Notes: a model not told the origin generated them from the sequence alone. DNA of 64,000 bases from Variovorax paradoxus (GCF_000834655.1 NZ_JXQQ01000026.1:1-64000), one strand, 5' to 3'; positions 7,678 through 16,529 are shown, numbered from the stretch's first letter. Translations and numbers: made by a program.

Positions 7678-8880
7678 ATGCCCATCGCCCTACTCGCGCT
7701 GACCCTCAGCGCCTTCGCCATCGGGACGACCGAGTTCGTCATCGTTGGCCTCATCCCCACGGTCGCCACTGACCTCGCCATCAGCCTGCCCTCGGCGGGC
7801 CTGCTGGTCAGCCTCTACGCGTTGGGCGTCGCCATCGGCGCGCCGGTGCTCACCGCACTCACGGGCAAGCTGCCGCGCAAGGCACTGCTGCTCGGGCTCA
7901 TGGCGCTCTTCACGCTCGGCAATCTGCTGGCGTGGAAGGCACCGAGCTATGAATCGCTGGTGGCCGCGCGCATCCTCACGGGTCTTGCGCACGGGGTGTT
8001 CTTCTCGATCGGCTCGACCATCGCCACGGGCCTCGTGCCCAAGGAAAAGGCGGCCAGCGCCATCGCGATCATGTTCACCGGGCTCACGGTGGCGCTGGTC
8101 ACGGGCGTGCCGCTGGGCACGTTCATCGGGCAGCACTTCGGCTGGCGCGAGACTTTTCTGGCCGTGTCCGCGCTGGGCGTGATCGCCTTCGTCGGCAGCT
8201 GGATCTTCATTCCCAACAACATCCGCCACACGGCGCCGGCGTCGCTCGCGCAGCAGGCCAAGGTGCTGGCCGAGCCGCGCCTCTTGCTCGTGTATGCCAA
8301 GACGGCGATCGGCTACGGCGGCTCGTTCATTCCGTTCACGTTTCTGGCGCCGATCCTTACCGACGTGTCGGGCTTCAGCGCCGGCGCGGTGGGCTGGGTG
8401 ATGCTGGTGTACGGTGTGTCGGTGGCGGTGGGCAACATCTGGGGCGGCAAGCTGGCCGACCGGCTGGGGCCGATTCCGGCGCTCAAGATCATCTTCGCGC
8501 TGTTGGCCGCCGTGCTGCTGGTCTTCAACTTCGCGGCGCCGCACAAGTGGCTGGCGCTGGTGGCGGTGCTGATGTGGGGCGCGGTCGCGTTCGGCAACGT
8601 GCCGGGGCTGCAGGTGTATGTGGTCAAGCAAGCCGAGCGCTTCACGCCGCAGGCGGTCGATGTGGCCTCGGGCCTGAACATCGCGGCCTTCAACCTGGGC
8701 ATTGCGCTGGCAGCCTGGGCCGGCGGCCTGATCGTGACGCACCTGGGCCTGATGCACACGCCATGGATCGGCGCGCTGGTGGTGCTGGTGTCGCTTGCTC
8801 TCACGCAGTGGAGCGGAACGCTGGACCGCCGCGCCGGGATTCCGGTTCGCGCCTCGGGGCCGGTGCCGGTCGGTCACTGA
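7678..8880 (+). CDS. MFS transporter, DHA1 (AraJ/YdhP-like) family
   Basis: A 400-residue major facilitator with about 12 membrane segments. The first helix carries [19 protein letters not shown], the pattern of the sugar/drug efflux branch that includes AraJ and YdhP; a G-P-L rich fifth helix ([13 protein letters not shown]) fits a drug:H+ antiporter motif C. The start was set at an ATG preceded by AGGAG seven bases upstream; an upstream in-frame ATG would add a polar 31-residue leader that is unlikely to be real. An aldo/keto reductase gene follows 55 bp downstream on the same strand and is probably co-transcribed. The substrate cannot be told from sequence. Confidence 0.88.
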   Translation: MPIALLALTLSAFAIGTTEFVIVGLIPTVATDLAISLPSAGLLVSLYALGVAIGAPVLTALTGKLPRKALLLGLMALFTLGNLLAWKAPSYESLVAARILTGLAHGVFFSIGSTIATGLVPKEKAASAIAIMFTGLTVALVTGVPLGTFIGQHFGWRETFLAVSALGVIAFVGSWIFIPNNIRHTAPASLAQQAKVLAEPRLLLVYAKTAIGYGGSFIPFTFLAPILTDVSGFSAGAVGWVMLVYGVSVAVGNIWGGKLADRLGPIPALKIIFALLAAVLLVFNFAAPHKWLALVAVLMWGAVAFGNVPGLQVYVVKQAERFTPQAVDVASGLNIAAFNLGIALAAWAGGLIVTHLGLMHTPWIGALVVLVSLALTQWSGTLDRRAGIPVRASGPVPVGH

Positions 8881-8935
8881 TCGCTGGTTTCTCGCTTCTT
8901 CTTTTTCTTTTTCAACGCACAAGGACAACACGACC

Positions 8936-9763
8936 ATGACAACGACGAACAGCAACGCAAACGCCATTCCCGCCTTCGGCCTCGGCACCTTCCGCCTGAA
9001 GGGCCAGGTGGTGATCGACTCGGTGAAGAACGGCCTGGACGTGGGCTACCGCGTCATCGACACCGCGCAGATCTACGGCAACGAAGCCGAGGTGGGCCAG
9101 GCGATTGCCGAAAGCGGCGTGGCGCGCGACAGCCTCTTCATCACCACCAAGATCTGGACCGACAACTACGCACGTGCCAAGCTGGTGCCGAGCCTGAAAG
9201 AGAGCCTGGTCAAGCTGCGCACCGATCATGTGGACCTCACACTGATCCACTGGCCCTCGCCCGGCAACGCGGTGCCCGTGGCCGAGTTCATGGGCGCGCT
9301 GGCCGAGGCCAAGGCAGAGGGGCTCACCCGGCGCATCGGCGTGTCGAACTTCAACATCGCGCTCATGAAGGAAGCGATTGCGGCCGTGGGCGCCGAGAAC
9401 ATCGCCACCAACCAGATCGAGCTGCACCCGTACCTGCAGAACCGCAAGGTGGCGGAGTTCGCAAAGAGCCAGGGCATCCACATCACCTCGTACATGACGC
9501 TCGCGTACGGCAAGGTCATCGCCGACCCCGTGATCGAGGCGATTGCCAAGGCGCACAACGCGACGACGGCGCAGGTCACGCTGGCGTGGGCGATGCAGCT
9601 GGGCTACGCGGTGATTCCGTCGTCCACCAAGCGCGCGAACCTCGAAGGCAACCTGAAGGCGCAGCAGTTGAAGCTGAGCGATGCAGAGATGGCGCAGATC
9701 GCGGCGCTCGACCGCAACGAGCGGCTCACCGATCCGGCGGGGCTGTCGCCGGCTTGGGATTGA
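8936..9763 (+). CDS. Aldo/keto reductase, 2,5-diketo-gluconate reductase-like
   Basis: A 275-residue NADPH-dependent aldo/keto reductase resembling DkgB. The fold's signatures are present: GLGTFRLKG at the start, the catalytic aspartate-tyrosine pair in [14 protein letters not shown], the active-site [14 protein letters not shown] on the fifth strand and the cofactor-binding [14 protein letters not shown] near the C-terminus. The catalytic lysine falls in ITTKIWTDN. Such enzymes reduce small ketones and aldehydes such as methylglyoxal or diketogluconate in the cytoplasm. It follows an MFS transporter, perhaps as one unit. The start was chosen at ATG with an AAGGA upstream; the longer ORF runs back into the transporter gene. 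Confidence 0.9.
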   Translation: MTTTNSNANAIPAFGLGTFRLKGQVVIDSVKNGLDVGYRVIDTAQIYGNEAEVGQAIAESGVARDSLFITTKIWTDNYARAKLVPSLKESLVKLRTDHVDLTLIHWPSPGNAVPVAEFMGALAEAKAEGLTRRIGVSNFNIALMKEAIAAVGAENIATNQIELHPYLQNRKVAEFAKSQGIHITSYMTLAYGKVIADPVIEAIAKAHNATTAQVTLAWAMQLGYAVIPSSTKRANLEGNLKAQQLKLSDAEMAQIAALDRNERLTDPAGLSPAWD

Positions 9764-9771
9764 TTGAGAGG

Positions 9772-9795
9772 TCGGGCGATCGATCGATCGCCCGA
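9772..9795. terminator. Perfect 24-bp GC-rich palindrome after the aldo/keto reductase
   Basis: TCGGGCGATCGATCGATCGCCCGA is self-complementary over 24 bases and lies 8 bp past the stop codon. It could form a stem that ends transcription, but no U-run follows, so a protein-binding or purely structural role is equally open. Confidence 0.4.
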
Positions 9796-9884
9796 GTGGC
9801 GGGCCGCCGCGCACAAATGCAGCATTTGGTTTACAAATTGAACGCCTAGATTCAAACTCCGGCCAAAACCACCGGAGGCCCCGC

Positions 9885-11492
9885 ATGTCGATCACACGCA
9901 TCTTGATTGCGGGGCTTCTGCTCTTGGGTGCCATGCAGGCACATGCGGCGGGCGACGGCACCGACAGCCATTGCGTGATTGGCAAGAACCGCACGCTGTT
10001 CAACCAGTGCGACTACCCGGTCGACGTCGGCTTCTGCGTCGAGAACCCGCAGCAGACCAAGAATTTCTTCGACAGTTCCGACGCCTTCAAATGCCCCGGC
10101 GGGGGGCTCAGCACGCTGGGCCCCGGCAAGGAGGAAGGCAACATCCTCAATGGCACGGTGCACTGGTTTGCCTGCTCCACGGCGCACAGAGGCTCGGCGG
10201 GGTGGAGGTACGTTGCCGGCTCTGGCTACAAGGGCCATTGCGCCAGGGACGAGGCCACTGCCGACAGCGGATCACCGGCGGCGCAGCGCGGCCTCGAGCG
10301 ACCCGGGGAGCCCGCCCTCTGGAGCGACGCGGTCGAATGCATCGACTGGTATCCCGATGGCACGTACTGGTGGAAAGAGCTGGACCCGGCCACCAACAAA
10401 CTCATGTGCAAGAGCCCGCGCTCGTCGAGTGCCCGTTCAGCCGCGGCGCACAGGTACATCGACTCGCGGCGGGCGGAAGCAGACGCAGCCCAGCGCAAGC
10501 GCGATGAAGCCGCACGCGCCGAGCAGCTGCAGCGCGACGAGGTCGCGCGCGCCGAGCAGCAGTTCCGCACCAGCCTGCAGACGATGAACCCGGGCCAGCT
10601 CTTTGCGCGCGCCGACGAGTTGAGCACGCGCGGCGAGAACGCCCGCGCCCGCGAGGTGCTGCGCGCCTTGATGAGCCGCTTTCCCAATCACCCACTGGCG
10701 ACCGAGGCGGCCCGACAGTTGACAGAGCAAACGGGCGTCGCCGCAGGCCCGGGCAGCGCGCCTGCAAAGCCCTCTGGCCCTTCATCCAATGCGCCTGCAA
10801 GCGGCAGCAGGCAGGTTGTCGACGAATCGAGCGTCGCGGTCCGGGCGTCGACAGGCCCGCTCACGATCTCGCGTTCGGCGGGGCCGGCCGTCGAGCCGGC
10901 GATCCTGTACGCCCACAAGTGGATGAGCCTCGCGCCCGGCGAAGTCGGATGGGTGATCGGCACCAGCCCCGAGGAGGCCGCCAAGGTCGCCGAATCGCAG
11001 TACGGCTACTCGCATCTCGGGGGCACCCTCCGCCACGGCAAGCCGGGGAAGGACTATCTGGCGCTGGATTTCGGATGGTTCGCGTTCGTCGATTCGTACG
11101 TCGAATCCACCGAATACCCGGGCAACGTCGCGCGGGCCGGCGGCCGGAGGGTGTGGGTCTATGCGGCGCGATCCCGCGAGGAAGCCATCGACATCGCGAT
11201 CCGCGAGTACGACAGCACGCGCGGAAAAACCATGGTCCAGTTTGTCTATTCCGGATTGGTGGCGAAGTTCGATCGAAGCGGCCGGAACGAGTCCTGCTCG
11301 GTATGCAACGCGGACATGCTCTACCGCAGCAGCTGCGCCATCGGCGTGAAGCTGGATCGCTGGCAAGCGAGTAACGTCAACCGCAACCCGCGCCTCGTAC
11401 CCGCTCAGTTCTCGGGCGCGTACTGCGAAACGAACGACACCAGACCGTTCATGCGCGCGCAAGAGCGCCAGCCGCCGCCTGTCTTCAAGTAG
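9885..11492 (+). CDS. Secreted cysteine-containing hypothetical protein
   Basis: A 535-residue exported protein that I do not recognise. A signal peptide ends at AQAHAA (about residue 22). The N-terminal ~150 residues contain spaced cysteines and aromatic residues (CDYPVDVGFCVENP, HWFACSTAH, ECIDWYPDGTYWW), which would suit disulfides in the periplasm. A charged helical stretch from about 190 to 235 (RRAEADAAQRKRDEAAR...) looks like a coiled coil and is followed by a short helical repeat (ARADELSTRGENARAREVLRAL). The C-terminal ~200 residues have another folded region with cysteines (ESCSVCNADMLYRSSC). An AAACCACCGGAGG ribosome-binding stretch precedes the ATG. Function unknown. Confidence 0.7.
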   Translation: MSITRILIAGLLLLGAMQAHAAGDGTDSHCVIGKNRTLFNQCDYPVDVGFCVENPQQTKNFFDSSDAFKCPGGGLSTLGPGKEEGNILNGTVHWFACSTAHRGSAGWRYVAGSGYKGHCARDEATADSGSPAAQRGLERPGEPALWSDAVECIDWYPDGTYWWKELDPATNKLMCKSPRSSSARSAAAHRYIDSRRAEADAAQRKRDEAARAEQLQRDEVARAEQQFRTSLQTMNPGQLFARADELSTRGENARAREVLRALMSRFPNHPLATEAARQLTEQTGVAAGPGSAPAKPSGPSSNAPASGSRQVVDESSVAVRASTGPLTISRSAGPAVEPAILYAHKWMSLAPGEVGWVIGTSPEEAAKVAESQYGYSHLGGTLRHGKPGKDYLALDFGWFAFVDSYVESTEYPGNVARAGGRRVWVYAARSREEAIDIAIREYDSTRGKTMVQFVYSGLVAKFDRSGRNESCSVCNADMLYRSSCAIGVKLDRWQASNVNRNPRLVPAQFSGAYCETNDTRPFMRAQERQPPPVFK

Positions 11493-11534
11493 CGCGGGCC
11501 GCAGCGGCTATACGCTGCCAGCAGCCGACGCGCA

Positions 11535-11804
11535 TCAGCACGCCGCGTCGGACTTCTCCACCGCCTCGACCGTGAAGAGCCGGCACACGCCATCCAGCGT
11601 GTCGAAGTAGCCCTTGCTGGAGCGGCGCAGCGGGGTGCCGTCTCGCAGGCGATAGGTCACCTCGCCCCTGAGCACCGGGTAGCGCTTGGAGACGCTCACG
11701 CGGTAGAGGCACTCGGTGTACTCAAGCACCGTATCCGGCCGCTCGTGCGCATCGACAACTTCGAAGCGGGCGGTGACGTGGAGAACGGACTCGTAGGTAG
11801 CCAT
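11535..11804 (-). CDS. Small hypothetical protein
   Basis: An 89-residue protein (MATYESVLHVTARFEVVDA...) with a compact alternating pattern suggesting a beta-rich fold, and cysteines near the middle and at the C-terminus. No signal or membrane segment. I do not recognise it. The start was placed at the ATG before the conserved-looking part; a longer frame begins 39 codons earlier with a low-complexity leader. Neither start has a clear ribosome-binding site. Confidence 0.5.
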   Translation of the reverse strand: MATYESVLHVTARFEVVDAHERPDTVLEYTECLYRVSVSKRYPVLRGEVTYRLRDGTPLRRSSKGYFDTLDGVCRLFTVEAVEKSDAAC

Positions 11805-11918
11805 GGCGCGTTGTTGTGCTGCGTGTGGCGCGGCGCTGCCATTGAAGTTCCGCTCCGCGAGTAGGACAACGGCGGCTCGGTGCGGTGCAACCGGCGTCGC
11901 TTTCCTCATCATGCGAAA

Positions 11919-12022
11919 CACGTCTGCCGGACATGAAATTCAGCGGGCAGGCGCTGGCGGCGGAGGCGTTCGCCGAAGGCATCGCGGGGCGCACGCACCT
12001 CTGGGTGCGGTACGTGGAGTAA
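11919..12022 (+). pseudogene. Possible orphan 3' gene fragment
   Basis: A short plus-strand reading frame (RLPDMKFSGQALAAEAFAE, ending VRYVE and a TAA) looks like the C-terminus of a folded protein but has no start or body in front of it. It lies between two minus-strand genes. I cannot name the parent family. It may be a relic of a deletion, or chance. Confidence 0.25.
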
Positions 12023-12042
12023 CGGGAATAAGGGAGCGCCGC

Positions 12043-12420
12043 CTACTCGGCGACCACCGGCCCGCTCTTCTTCTGCGCGGAGATGGCAGCGGGCTTGATG
12101 TGCAGCGCGTTCAGCGCATCGCATTCGGACTTCAACTCGGCCGCGACCTTGTCGGGCGACAGGCGCAGCTCGGCGATGTCGCGCTCGCCGACGCAATGGC
12201 CGTCGAGCCGCACGTAGATGCGCTTGAAGTTGCCGCCCAGCGCCTTGGCCACATCGCGCAGGCACTCGGGCAGGGTGTCGAAGCCGCCGTTCTTGTAGGA
12301 GCTAGGGGGTATCACGCCCTTGGAGCGCGGTGCCCGCACGGCGTAGGCGAACGTCGCGCCCTCGCCCCGCAGTTCCACGACGGGCTGCAGGTTGGGCTGG
12401 ACTTCGCTGGGGCGTTGCAT
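12043..12420 (-). CDS. Hypothetical protein
   Basis: A 125-residue protein with a plausible globular sequence (FDTLPECLRDVAKALGG, IYVRLDGHCVGERDIAELRLSPDKVAAELKSECDAL) and no signal peptide. I do not recognise the family. It stands alone: the YceI gene ends about 80 bp upstream on the same strand, so the two may be co-transcribed. Codon use is like that of its neighbours, supporting a real gene. Confidence 0.55.
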   Translation of the reverse strand: MQRPSEVQPNLQPVVELRGEGATFAYAVRAPRSKGVIPPSSYKNGGFDTLPECLRDVAKALGGNFKRIYVRLDGHCVGERDIAELRLSPDKVAAELKSECDALNALHIKPAAISAQKKSGPVVAE

Positions 12421-12500
12421 GGGCGGAGTTTAAGTGCGGGGCCTGCGGGGACTTTGTTGTTCCCGGTAAAGCGGCCGGCCCTTCGCCTTGCCGTCTCGCA

Positions 12501-13079
12501 TCACTCGGCCTTGATCGCCTCGACCTGGATGCGCAGCGTGACGTCGGGCTTGAAGCCCCACTGCGGCTGGTAGTCGAGCCCGAAGGCATCGCGCTTGAAG
12601 CTGCCCGATGCATCGGCGCCGCAGTAGTCGCGCTTGAGCATCGGGTGCGCAACGCACTTGAACGAATTGACCTTGAGCGCGACGGGCTTGGTCACGCCAT
12701 GCATGGTGAGCTCGCCGGTCAGCGTGGTGGGCGCGCCATTCCTGAAGCCGCCGAGCTTGCCCTTGTAGGTGATGGTGGGGTATTTGGCCGCATCGAGCTG
12801 CTCGGGCCCGGCCACGTATTCGGCGACTTTGGGGTGGCCGAAGTCGATGCTCGCGGTGTCGATGGCGATGTCTACCGTGCCGGTGCCGCCGGCCTTGTCG
12901 AGCAGCACCTTGCCGGTGGTCTTGTTGAAGCGGCCGCGCCACACCGAGATGCCCATGTGGTCGGCCTCGAAGCTGGGGTAGGTGTGCTCGGGGTCGATGT
13001 CATAGGTGGCCGGTGCTGCGGTGGCACTCGCGAAGGCACCGAGGACGCAAAGGGAAAACAGAAGCTTGCTTGTCGCCAT
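12501..13079 (-). CDS. YceI family periplasmic lipid-binding protein
   Basis: A 192-residue exported protein of the YceI lipocalin-like family, which binds polyisoprenoid lipids. The signal peptide (MATSKLLFSLCVLGAFASATAA) ends near residue 22. The mature part opens with TYDIDPEHTYPSFEADHMG, the family's N-terminal strand, continues with RGRFNKTTGKVLLDKAGGTGTVDI and GELTMHGVTKPVAL, and ends with a beta strand ending in VEAIKAE. Two cysteines in FKCVAHPMLKRDYCGAD could form a disulfide. The start is the ATG in front of the signal sequence, with GGAGACGACC upstream; the longer ORF adds a non-conserved leader. Confidence 0.92.
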   Translation of the reverse strand: MATSKLLFSLCVLGAFASATAAPATYDIDPEHTYPSFEADHMGISVWRGRFNKTTGKVLLDKAGGTGTVDIAIDTASIDFGHPKVAEYVAGPEQLDAAKYPTITYKGKLGGFRNGAPTTLTGELTMHGVTKPVALKVNSFKCVAHPMLKRDYCGADASGSFKRDAFGLDYQPQWGFKPDVTLRIQVEAIKAE

Positions 13080-13427
13080 GTCGGGTCGTCTCCGTCGTTG
13101 AAGCTGAGCGCGCAAGGGTAGCGGACAAGCGGGCACGGTGTGCGATGCCGATGGGCATCGAGGTGTCGCGTTCCTTGACATCAAAGTCCGAGGCAGGCGC
13201 GCACTCGTGCGTGCGTGCATCGGATTGAAGCGGCGCCGTGAAGTCTGGGACTCGAGGCAGAAAGCAGTTTGTGTGCGCGATGCATCATGATTGAATCTGG
13301 CGCTGGCAAATTTTCTCCGGAGAGCAATACGGCATGGCGGCGGACTGCTCACGGCCAACAGCGGAAGTTCGACGAGCCAACAGAATTCGTGTCAAAGCAG
13401 TCGTTCGATGAGGTCAGCGAAGGTGCG
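13080..13427. other. Intergenic region with no supported gene
   Basis: No coding sequence supported. The right-hand part contains one copy of the dispersed GGCCAANAGCGG element (13351-13370). Open frames through it have no recognisable features. Confidence 0.5.
13351..13370 (+). repeat. Orphan-gene boundary element, copy 1
   Basis: Matches TCGGCCAAGAGCGGACGTTC at 17 of 20 positions. It lies at the 3' side of the minus-strand hypothetical gene that follows, unlike most copies, which lie directly upstream of a gene. Confidence 0.55.
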
Positions 13428-13796
13428 TCAAACCCTTGAGTCGAAGCGGGGATCTGCTTCGAGCTTTGCGATGATCTCTGAGTCCGTATATGTCCCGAAG
13501 GGCGTCGGTCGCGACCTGCCGTCGGAGTCGAAAAGGCATCTTGCTTGCGCTTCGATAGATCGTCTGATCGCACGGTAGAAGATGTTGAAACCCTCTGCCG
13601 AAACTTCCCGAAGATCCGCCCAATCGCCAAAGCCTTCATCACCCTCGCCGTAGATCTGCTCAACATAGTGAGTGGCGCTGGCGGGGAAGTACTGACGGGC
13701 CGCATCCACGACCAGCGTGTACCACTCACTACCCACCGAGATCGTGACGCCTTTAGCACCGTGCTTCCCTTTTGATACTGTGATGCTTCCCGCCAT
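13428..13796 (-). CDS. Orphan hypothetical protein
   Basis: A 122-residue protein that I do not recognise (SKGKHGAKGVTISVG, YVEQIYGEGDEGFGDW, TYTDSEIIAKLEADPRF). It is soluble by appearance, moderately acidic and GC-poorer than the surrounding core genes. It is flanked on both sides by copies of a recurrent 20-base element (13351-13370, 13951-13970) in an array of small orphan genes. Size and setting would fit a cargo-type or immunity-type gene, but this is only inference. Confidence 0.6.
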   Translation of the reverse strand: MAGSITVSKGKHGAKGVTISVGSEWYTLVVDAARQYFPASATHYVEQIYGEGDEGFGDWADLREVSAEGFNIFYRAIRRSIEAQARCLFDSDGRSRPTPFGTYTDSEIIAKLEADPRFDSRV

Positions 13797-13950
13797 CGTT
13801 ACTGCCTCTGAAATATTGCAATGAGCCCATCTCACCTGAGATGATCGTAGCGAGAACTCTGACTGCCAACAATGCTTGAAAGCTACAGCGTCCGGATGAC
13901 ACGAAGGTCCGCAAAGTGCCCCTTTGCGCCGGCAACCTGTCCACCTGCAG

Positions 13951-13970
13951 TCGGCCAAAACCGGACACCT
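13951..13970 (+). repeat. Orphan-gene boundary element, copy 2
   Basis: TCGGCCAAAACCGGACACCT, a degenerate copy of the element, ends one base before the ATG of the following plus-strand gene, so it occupies the ribosome-binding region. Confidence 0.6.
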
Positions 13971-13971
13971 A

Positions 13972-14295
13972 ATGAACCTTGAAGAATACTTTGCGGAATT
14001 CAAAGCGGCGGTTAATGTGGACGCAGGTTCTCGCATCACAGTGCATGTTGCAGCTGAAGTCGCCGCAGGTCATGCGATTGGACTTACCGTCGCGCAGATG
14101 CATTCTTTCCTAGCTCGACGTACTCAGATAACGAGCGTTGCCGTCGCCCTGAAGGACCACTTTCTATCTCCAGAGCAGATTGCCAGGATAGATTTGGCAC
14201 GGGCCGAAGGTGCGGTCGAGCCCAAAGAAGTAATTCTGAGAGCCTTCACGCCGGAGGAAGTGCGCTCGGACCTCTTGGCCAAAATCTCTGCATAG
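13972..14295 (+). CDS. Orphan hypothetical protein
   Basis: A 107-residue soluble protein (MNLEEYFAEFKAAVNVD..., ending DLLAKISA), mostly helical by eye, with no domain I recognise. It starts directly after a copy of the recurrent 20-base element and has no normal ribosome-binding site, so that element may carry its expression signals. It converges on the minus-strand hypothetical gene to its right. The intervening ~110 bp contains another weak, inverted version of the element near 14325-14342. Confidence 0.6.
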   Translation: MNLEEYFAEFKAAVNVDAGSRITVHVAAEVAAGHAIGLTVAQMHSFLARRTQITSVAVALKDHFLSPEQIARIDLARAEGAVEPKEVILRAFTPEEVRSDLLAKISA

Positions 14296-14407
14296 GAAAC
14301 AAGGTCCACTTTGGAGAAGAGTGGACTTCGGCTTTGGGCCCGTTGCAGTCCTTCAGCCGCTCGACCTCAGCGGCACAAAGCTGTCTTTCACCCGTCGCCC
14401 CAGCTAA

Positions 14408-14893
14408 TCATGCGTACTTGCGCAGCACTCGGATCAGCCGTCGTGCGTGCTTCTCAATCGCCGGCCAATCCCACAGGTCGGGTTCGCCCAAGCGGGGGTA
14501 GGTTTTGGCCCAGGCACGCGCGCGTTCAGCGCTGTTAACCGCGATGCGGCAGCCGACCAAGCCGGGCTGGCGGAATTCGAGTTGCAGTTGTATGAGGCCC
14601 CATCCGCTGAGGGTGTAGCGCCAGGTAGCGCCATTGGCGGCGGGATTGTTCACATCGATGCGTTCCTGCACTGCAAGGCCGCCCGTCTCGGGATAGTGCA
14701 GCGCCAGATTGGCTGTGGGGCGGCCGGCTGCCAGTTCGGCGGCTATGAACTGCTCGAGCGCCGGCTGGTCGTCGAATTGCATCAGTTCGCAGCCGGGCAC
14801 GGCATAGGCCTCCATCACCACGGGTGAGCCTTGGTAAACCGCGCCCAATACTTGGGTCAATGCCTCTCGTGGAATGCTGTCTTTGCGTTGCAT
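14408..14893 (-). CDS. Orphan hypothetical protein
   Basis: A 161-residue protein with well-formed globular sequence (VVMEAYAVPGCELMQFDDQPALEQFI, GATWRYTLSGWGLIQLQLEF, ERARAWAKTYPRLGEPDLWDWPAIEKHARR). I do not recognise the family, though the WRYTLSGWGLIQLQLE pattern looks like a conserved beta core. It belongs to the orphan array. Its start overlaps the end of a short ORF resembling the N-terminal half of an EF-Tu-like domain, as if the two were joined by recombination. Confidence 0.65.
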   Translation of the reverse strand: MQRKDSIPREALTQVLGAVYQGSPVVMEAYAVPGCELMQFDDQPALEQFIAAELAAGRPTANLALHYPETGGLAVQERIDVNNPAANGATWRYTLSGWGLIQLQLEFRQPGLVGCRIAVNSAERARAWAKTYPRLGEPDLWDWPAIEKHARRLIRVLRKYA

Positions 14894-15054
14894 GGGTTTG
14901 AGTGGTGGCCGAGCAGTCGCTGGCCTGCGCGCAAGCCGAAGTTGGTGACTGGCTGGTAGTGGCCGGATTCTGCCTCACGCTGGCGGCCTTCAGCGGAGCC
15001 TAGCAGGGCGTGCGCGCGGTAGCGGAGCGGCACCTTGAGCGACGTCTCAGCCAT
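14857..15054 (-). pseudogene. Probable truncated EF-Tu-like domain gene
   Basis: A 65-codon frame. Its first ~45 residues (LKVPLRYRAHALLGSAEGR, then SGHYQPVTNFG) resemble the barrel of stand-alone EF-Tu C-terminal-like domains, which usually run to about 100 residues. The similarity stops near a TCGGCCAC stretch resembling the array's boundary element, and the frame then runs out of frame through the start of the next gene. The likeliest reading is a truncated copy fused to unrelated DNA. Its ATG overlaps the preceding hydrolase gene by eight bases. Confidence 0.35.
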
Positions 15055-15916
15055 TACTGCGAAGGTGCTTATTCAAAAACGTAAGCACCTTGCGCTCGTA
15101 GTCCGATGGGTTGTAGGCATAGAGGTCCACGTGTGCTGCGCCCTCCACGCGCCATAGCTCTTTGGGAGCAAGCGCCGAGTGAAACAAGCGCTCGGTCTCA
15201 GCCCAGGTTGTATGCTGGTCCTCGGACCCGGAGGCTACAAGAACAGGGGCTCCAAGGCTGGCAATGCGTTCGATTGGCCGAAGCTGTTCGGGCTTTGCGC
15301 CCGTCCTTGCCGGCAGTTGCCACAGTAAGAGCGGCGCGAGGGTGGCGCCAAATGGGCCAAGCCTCATTGCCAGCCGGTCTGCTACAGCTTCTTCGATAGT
15401 TGGATACATTGACTCCACGACGACGGCTTGGGGCGGCGATTCGATCTTCGCTAATACTGTTGATGCCGCGCCGAGTGAGACCCCAATGACACCAATCCGC
15501 TCGCCCGGAGCCTTCTCGCGCAAGAAGGTCAGAGCAGCAATGACTCCTGCCGACTCCTTGGCGCCAAATGTGATTCTGTCCCCCGTACTCTCCCCATGCG
15601 CTGGCAGATCAATCATCAGGACGGTGTACCCCTGCCGATGCAGCGCGCGGGCGCGGCCAAGCATCTGCGTTCGATCTGATCGAACCCCGTGCAGCAGAAG
15701 AACTGCACCAGTTTTGGCTGTGGTTGCGGCGAACCAGCCCGCCACAAACTCTTCTGATCCTGAAGGTATCCGAACTGATCTTGCGTGAAGGTCGGCTGGT
15801 GGAGGGCCGATGGCTCTAGTTGCCGGACGGCTCAGCACCTCGCCGGCGCCATAGAGTAGAGCCACAGAAACACCCGCGGAAAGCAGCACGGCAAGTACCA
15901 ACCAGCGTATGTTCAT
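15047..15916 (-). CDS. Membrane-anchored alpha/beta hydrolase
   Basis: A 289-residue alpha/beta hydrolase. An N-terminal hydrophobic segment (residues 5-25, LVLAVLLSAGVSVALLYGAG) should export or anchor it. The fold's marks follow: oxyanion HGVRSD, LPAHGEST, and the nucleophile elbow GVSLGA with the serine at about residue 146. A late aspartate in SGSEDQHT and a histidine in GAAHVDLY complete a triad. The family includes dipeptidyl-peptidase-like and acyl hydrolases; the substrate is unknown. A copy of the recurrent 20-base element sits eight bases before the ATG, placing the gene in the orphan array. Confidence 0.82.
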   Translation of the reverse strand: MNIRWLVLAVLLSAGVSVALLYGAGEVLSRPATRAIGPPPADLHARSVRIPSGSEEFVAGWFAATTAKTGAVLLLHGVRSDRTQMLGRARALHRQGYTVLMIDLPAHGESTGDRITFGAKESAGVIAALTFLREKAPGERIGVIGVSLGAASTVLAKIESPPQAVVVESMYPTIEEAVADRLAMRLGPFGATLAPLLLWQLPARTGAKPEQLRPIERIASLGAPVLVASGSEDQHTTWAETERLFHSALAPKELWRVEGAAHVDLYAYNPSDYERKVLTFLNKHLRSNG

Positions 15917-15924
15917 GAACCCTT

Positions 15925-15944
15925 AGATGTCCGCTCCTGGCCGA
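15925..15944 (-). repeat. Orphan-gene boundary element, copy 3
   Basis: Read on the minus strand this is TCGGCCAGGAGCGGACATCT. It lies directly upstream of the alpha/beta hydrolase start, in the same orientation relative to the gene as the other copies. Confidence 0.65.
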
Positions 15945-15970
15945 AGTCGGCCGGCGAGTATCGGGGCACT

Positions 15971-16392
15971 CTACCCGTGTTCGCCTTCGACATTGGGGCT
16001 GTAGATGTCGACAGACAGAACGATCCCTCGCGTGCCAAGGGCGACCATCGTTGCAAGGGAAATCTCGATGCCCTCATTGCTACCGCTCATGAACCAGCCG
16101 CAGAACAGATCGACTCGGAAGCGGCCGAGAGGGCCTGCCAGACGCCAAGATCCGCGGTTGTGCGACGAAGTAGTTCAGAAACCTGCTGACCTAAGTTCTC
16201 AGGCTCGACGACCTCTGCGTCCAATCGCCACATCCCAGATGTGCGCACGCCAACGCTACTTGGCAAATGCCACTCGTCTCCCTTAGCGTATGCCGCGGTC
16301 GGAAATGTTCTGAGGAGCCTGGTGATTTCGGCCGGTACGACATCGTCTCCGATGACTCGAAGCGAGGCCACGGCGCGTTGAAGATGAGCCAT
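15971..16392 (-). pseudogene. DUF4279-type gene with a frameshift
   Basis: The N-terminal frame (ATG at 16392) reads RAVASLRVIGDDVVPAEITRLL, the start of a DUF4279 domain, and is stopped after about 101 codons. The family's C-terminal part continues in another frame: VDLFCGWFMSGSNEGIEISL, then GIVLSVDIYSPN to a TAG at 15971. The switch falls at about 16110-16130, inside CTCTCGGCCGCTTCCGAG. A single base change would restore one ~140-residue protein of normal family length. DUF4279 proteins are small and of unknown function. Either a true mutation or a sequencing error would explain this. Confidence 0.75.
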
Positions 16393-16495
16393 TTGCGAAA
16401 GGTTTCAGCGGGTCGAAAAGCGCTTGCTGCCGAATCTTGCCGGTCAATCGTCGTGTGCGTTCGCACGGAAGACCTCACCGTTGTGCGCCAGCGAC

Positions 16496-16515
16496 GGATG
16501 TCGGCTCCTGGCCGA
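16496..16515 (-). repeat. Orphan-gene boundary element, copy 4
   Basis: Minus-strand sequence TCGGCCAGGAGCCGACATCC. It lies about 100 bp upstream of the broken DUF4279 gene and just past the stop of the next orphan gene. Confidence 0.6.
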
Positions 16516-16529
16516 CAGTAGTCTTCCGC

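Noticed and set aside
15977..16189. Plus-strand 70-codon ORF
   Set aside because: It is antisense to the C-terminal half of the DUF4279 pseudogene and has no features of its own.
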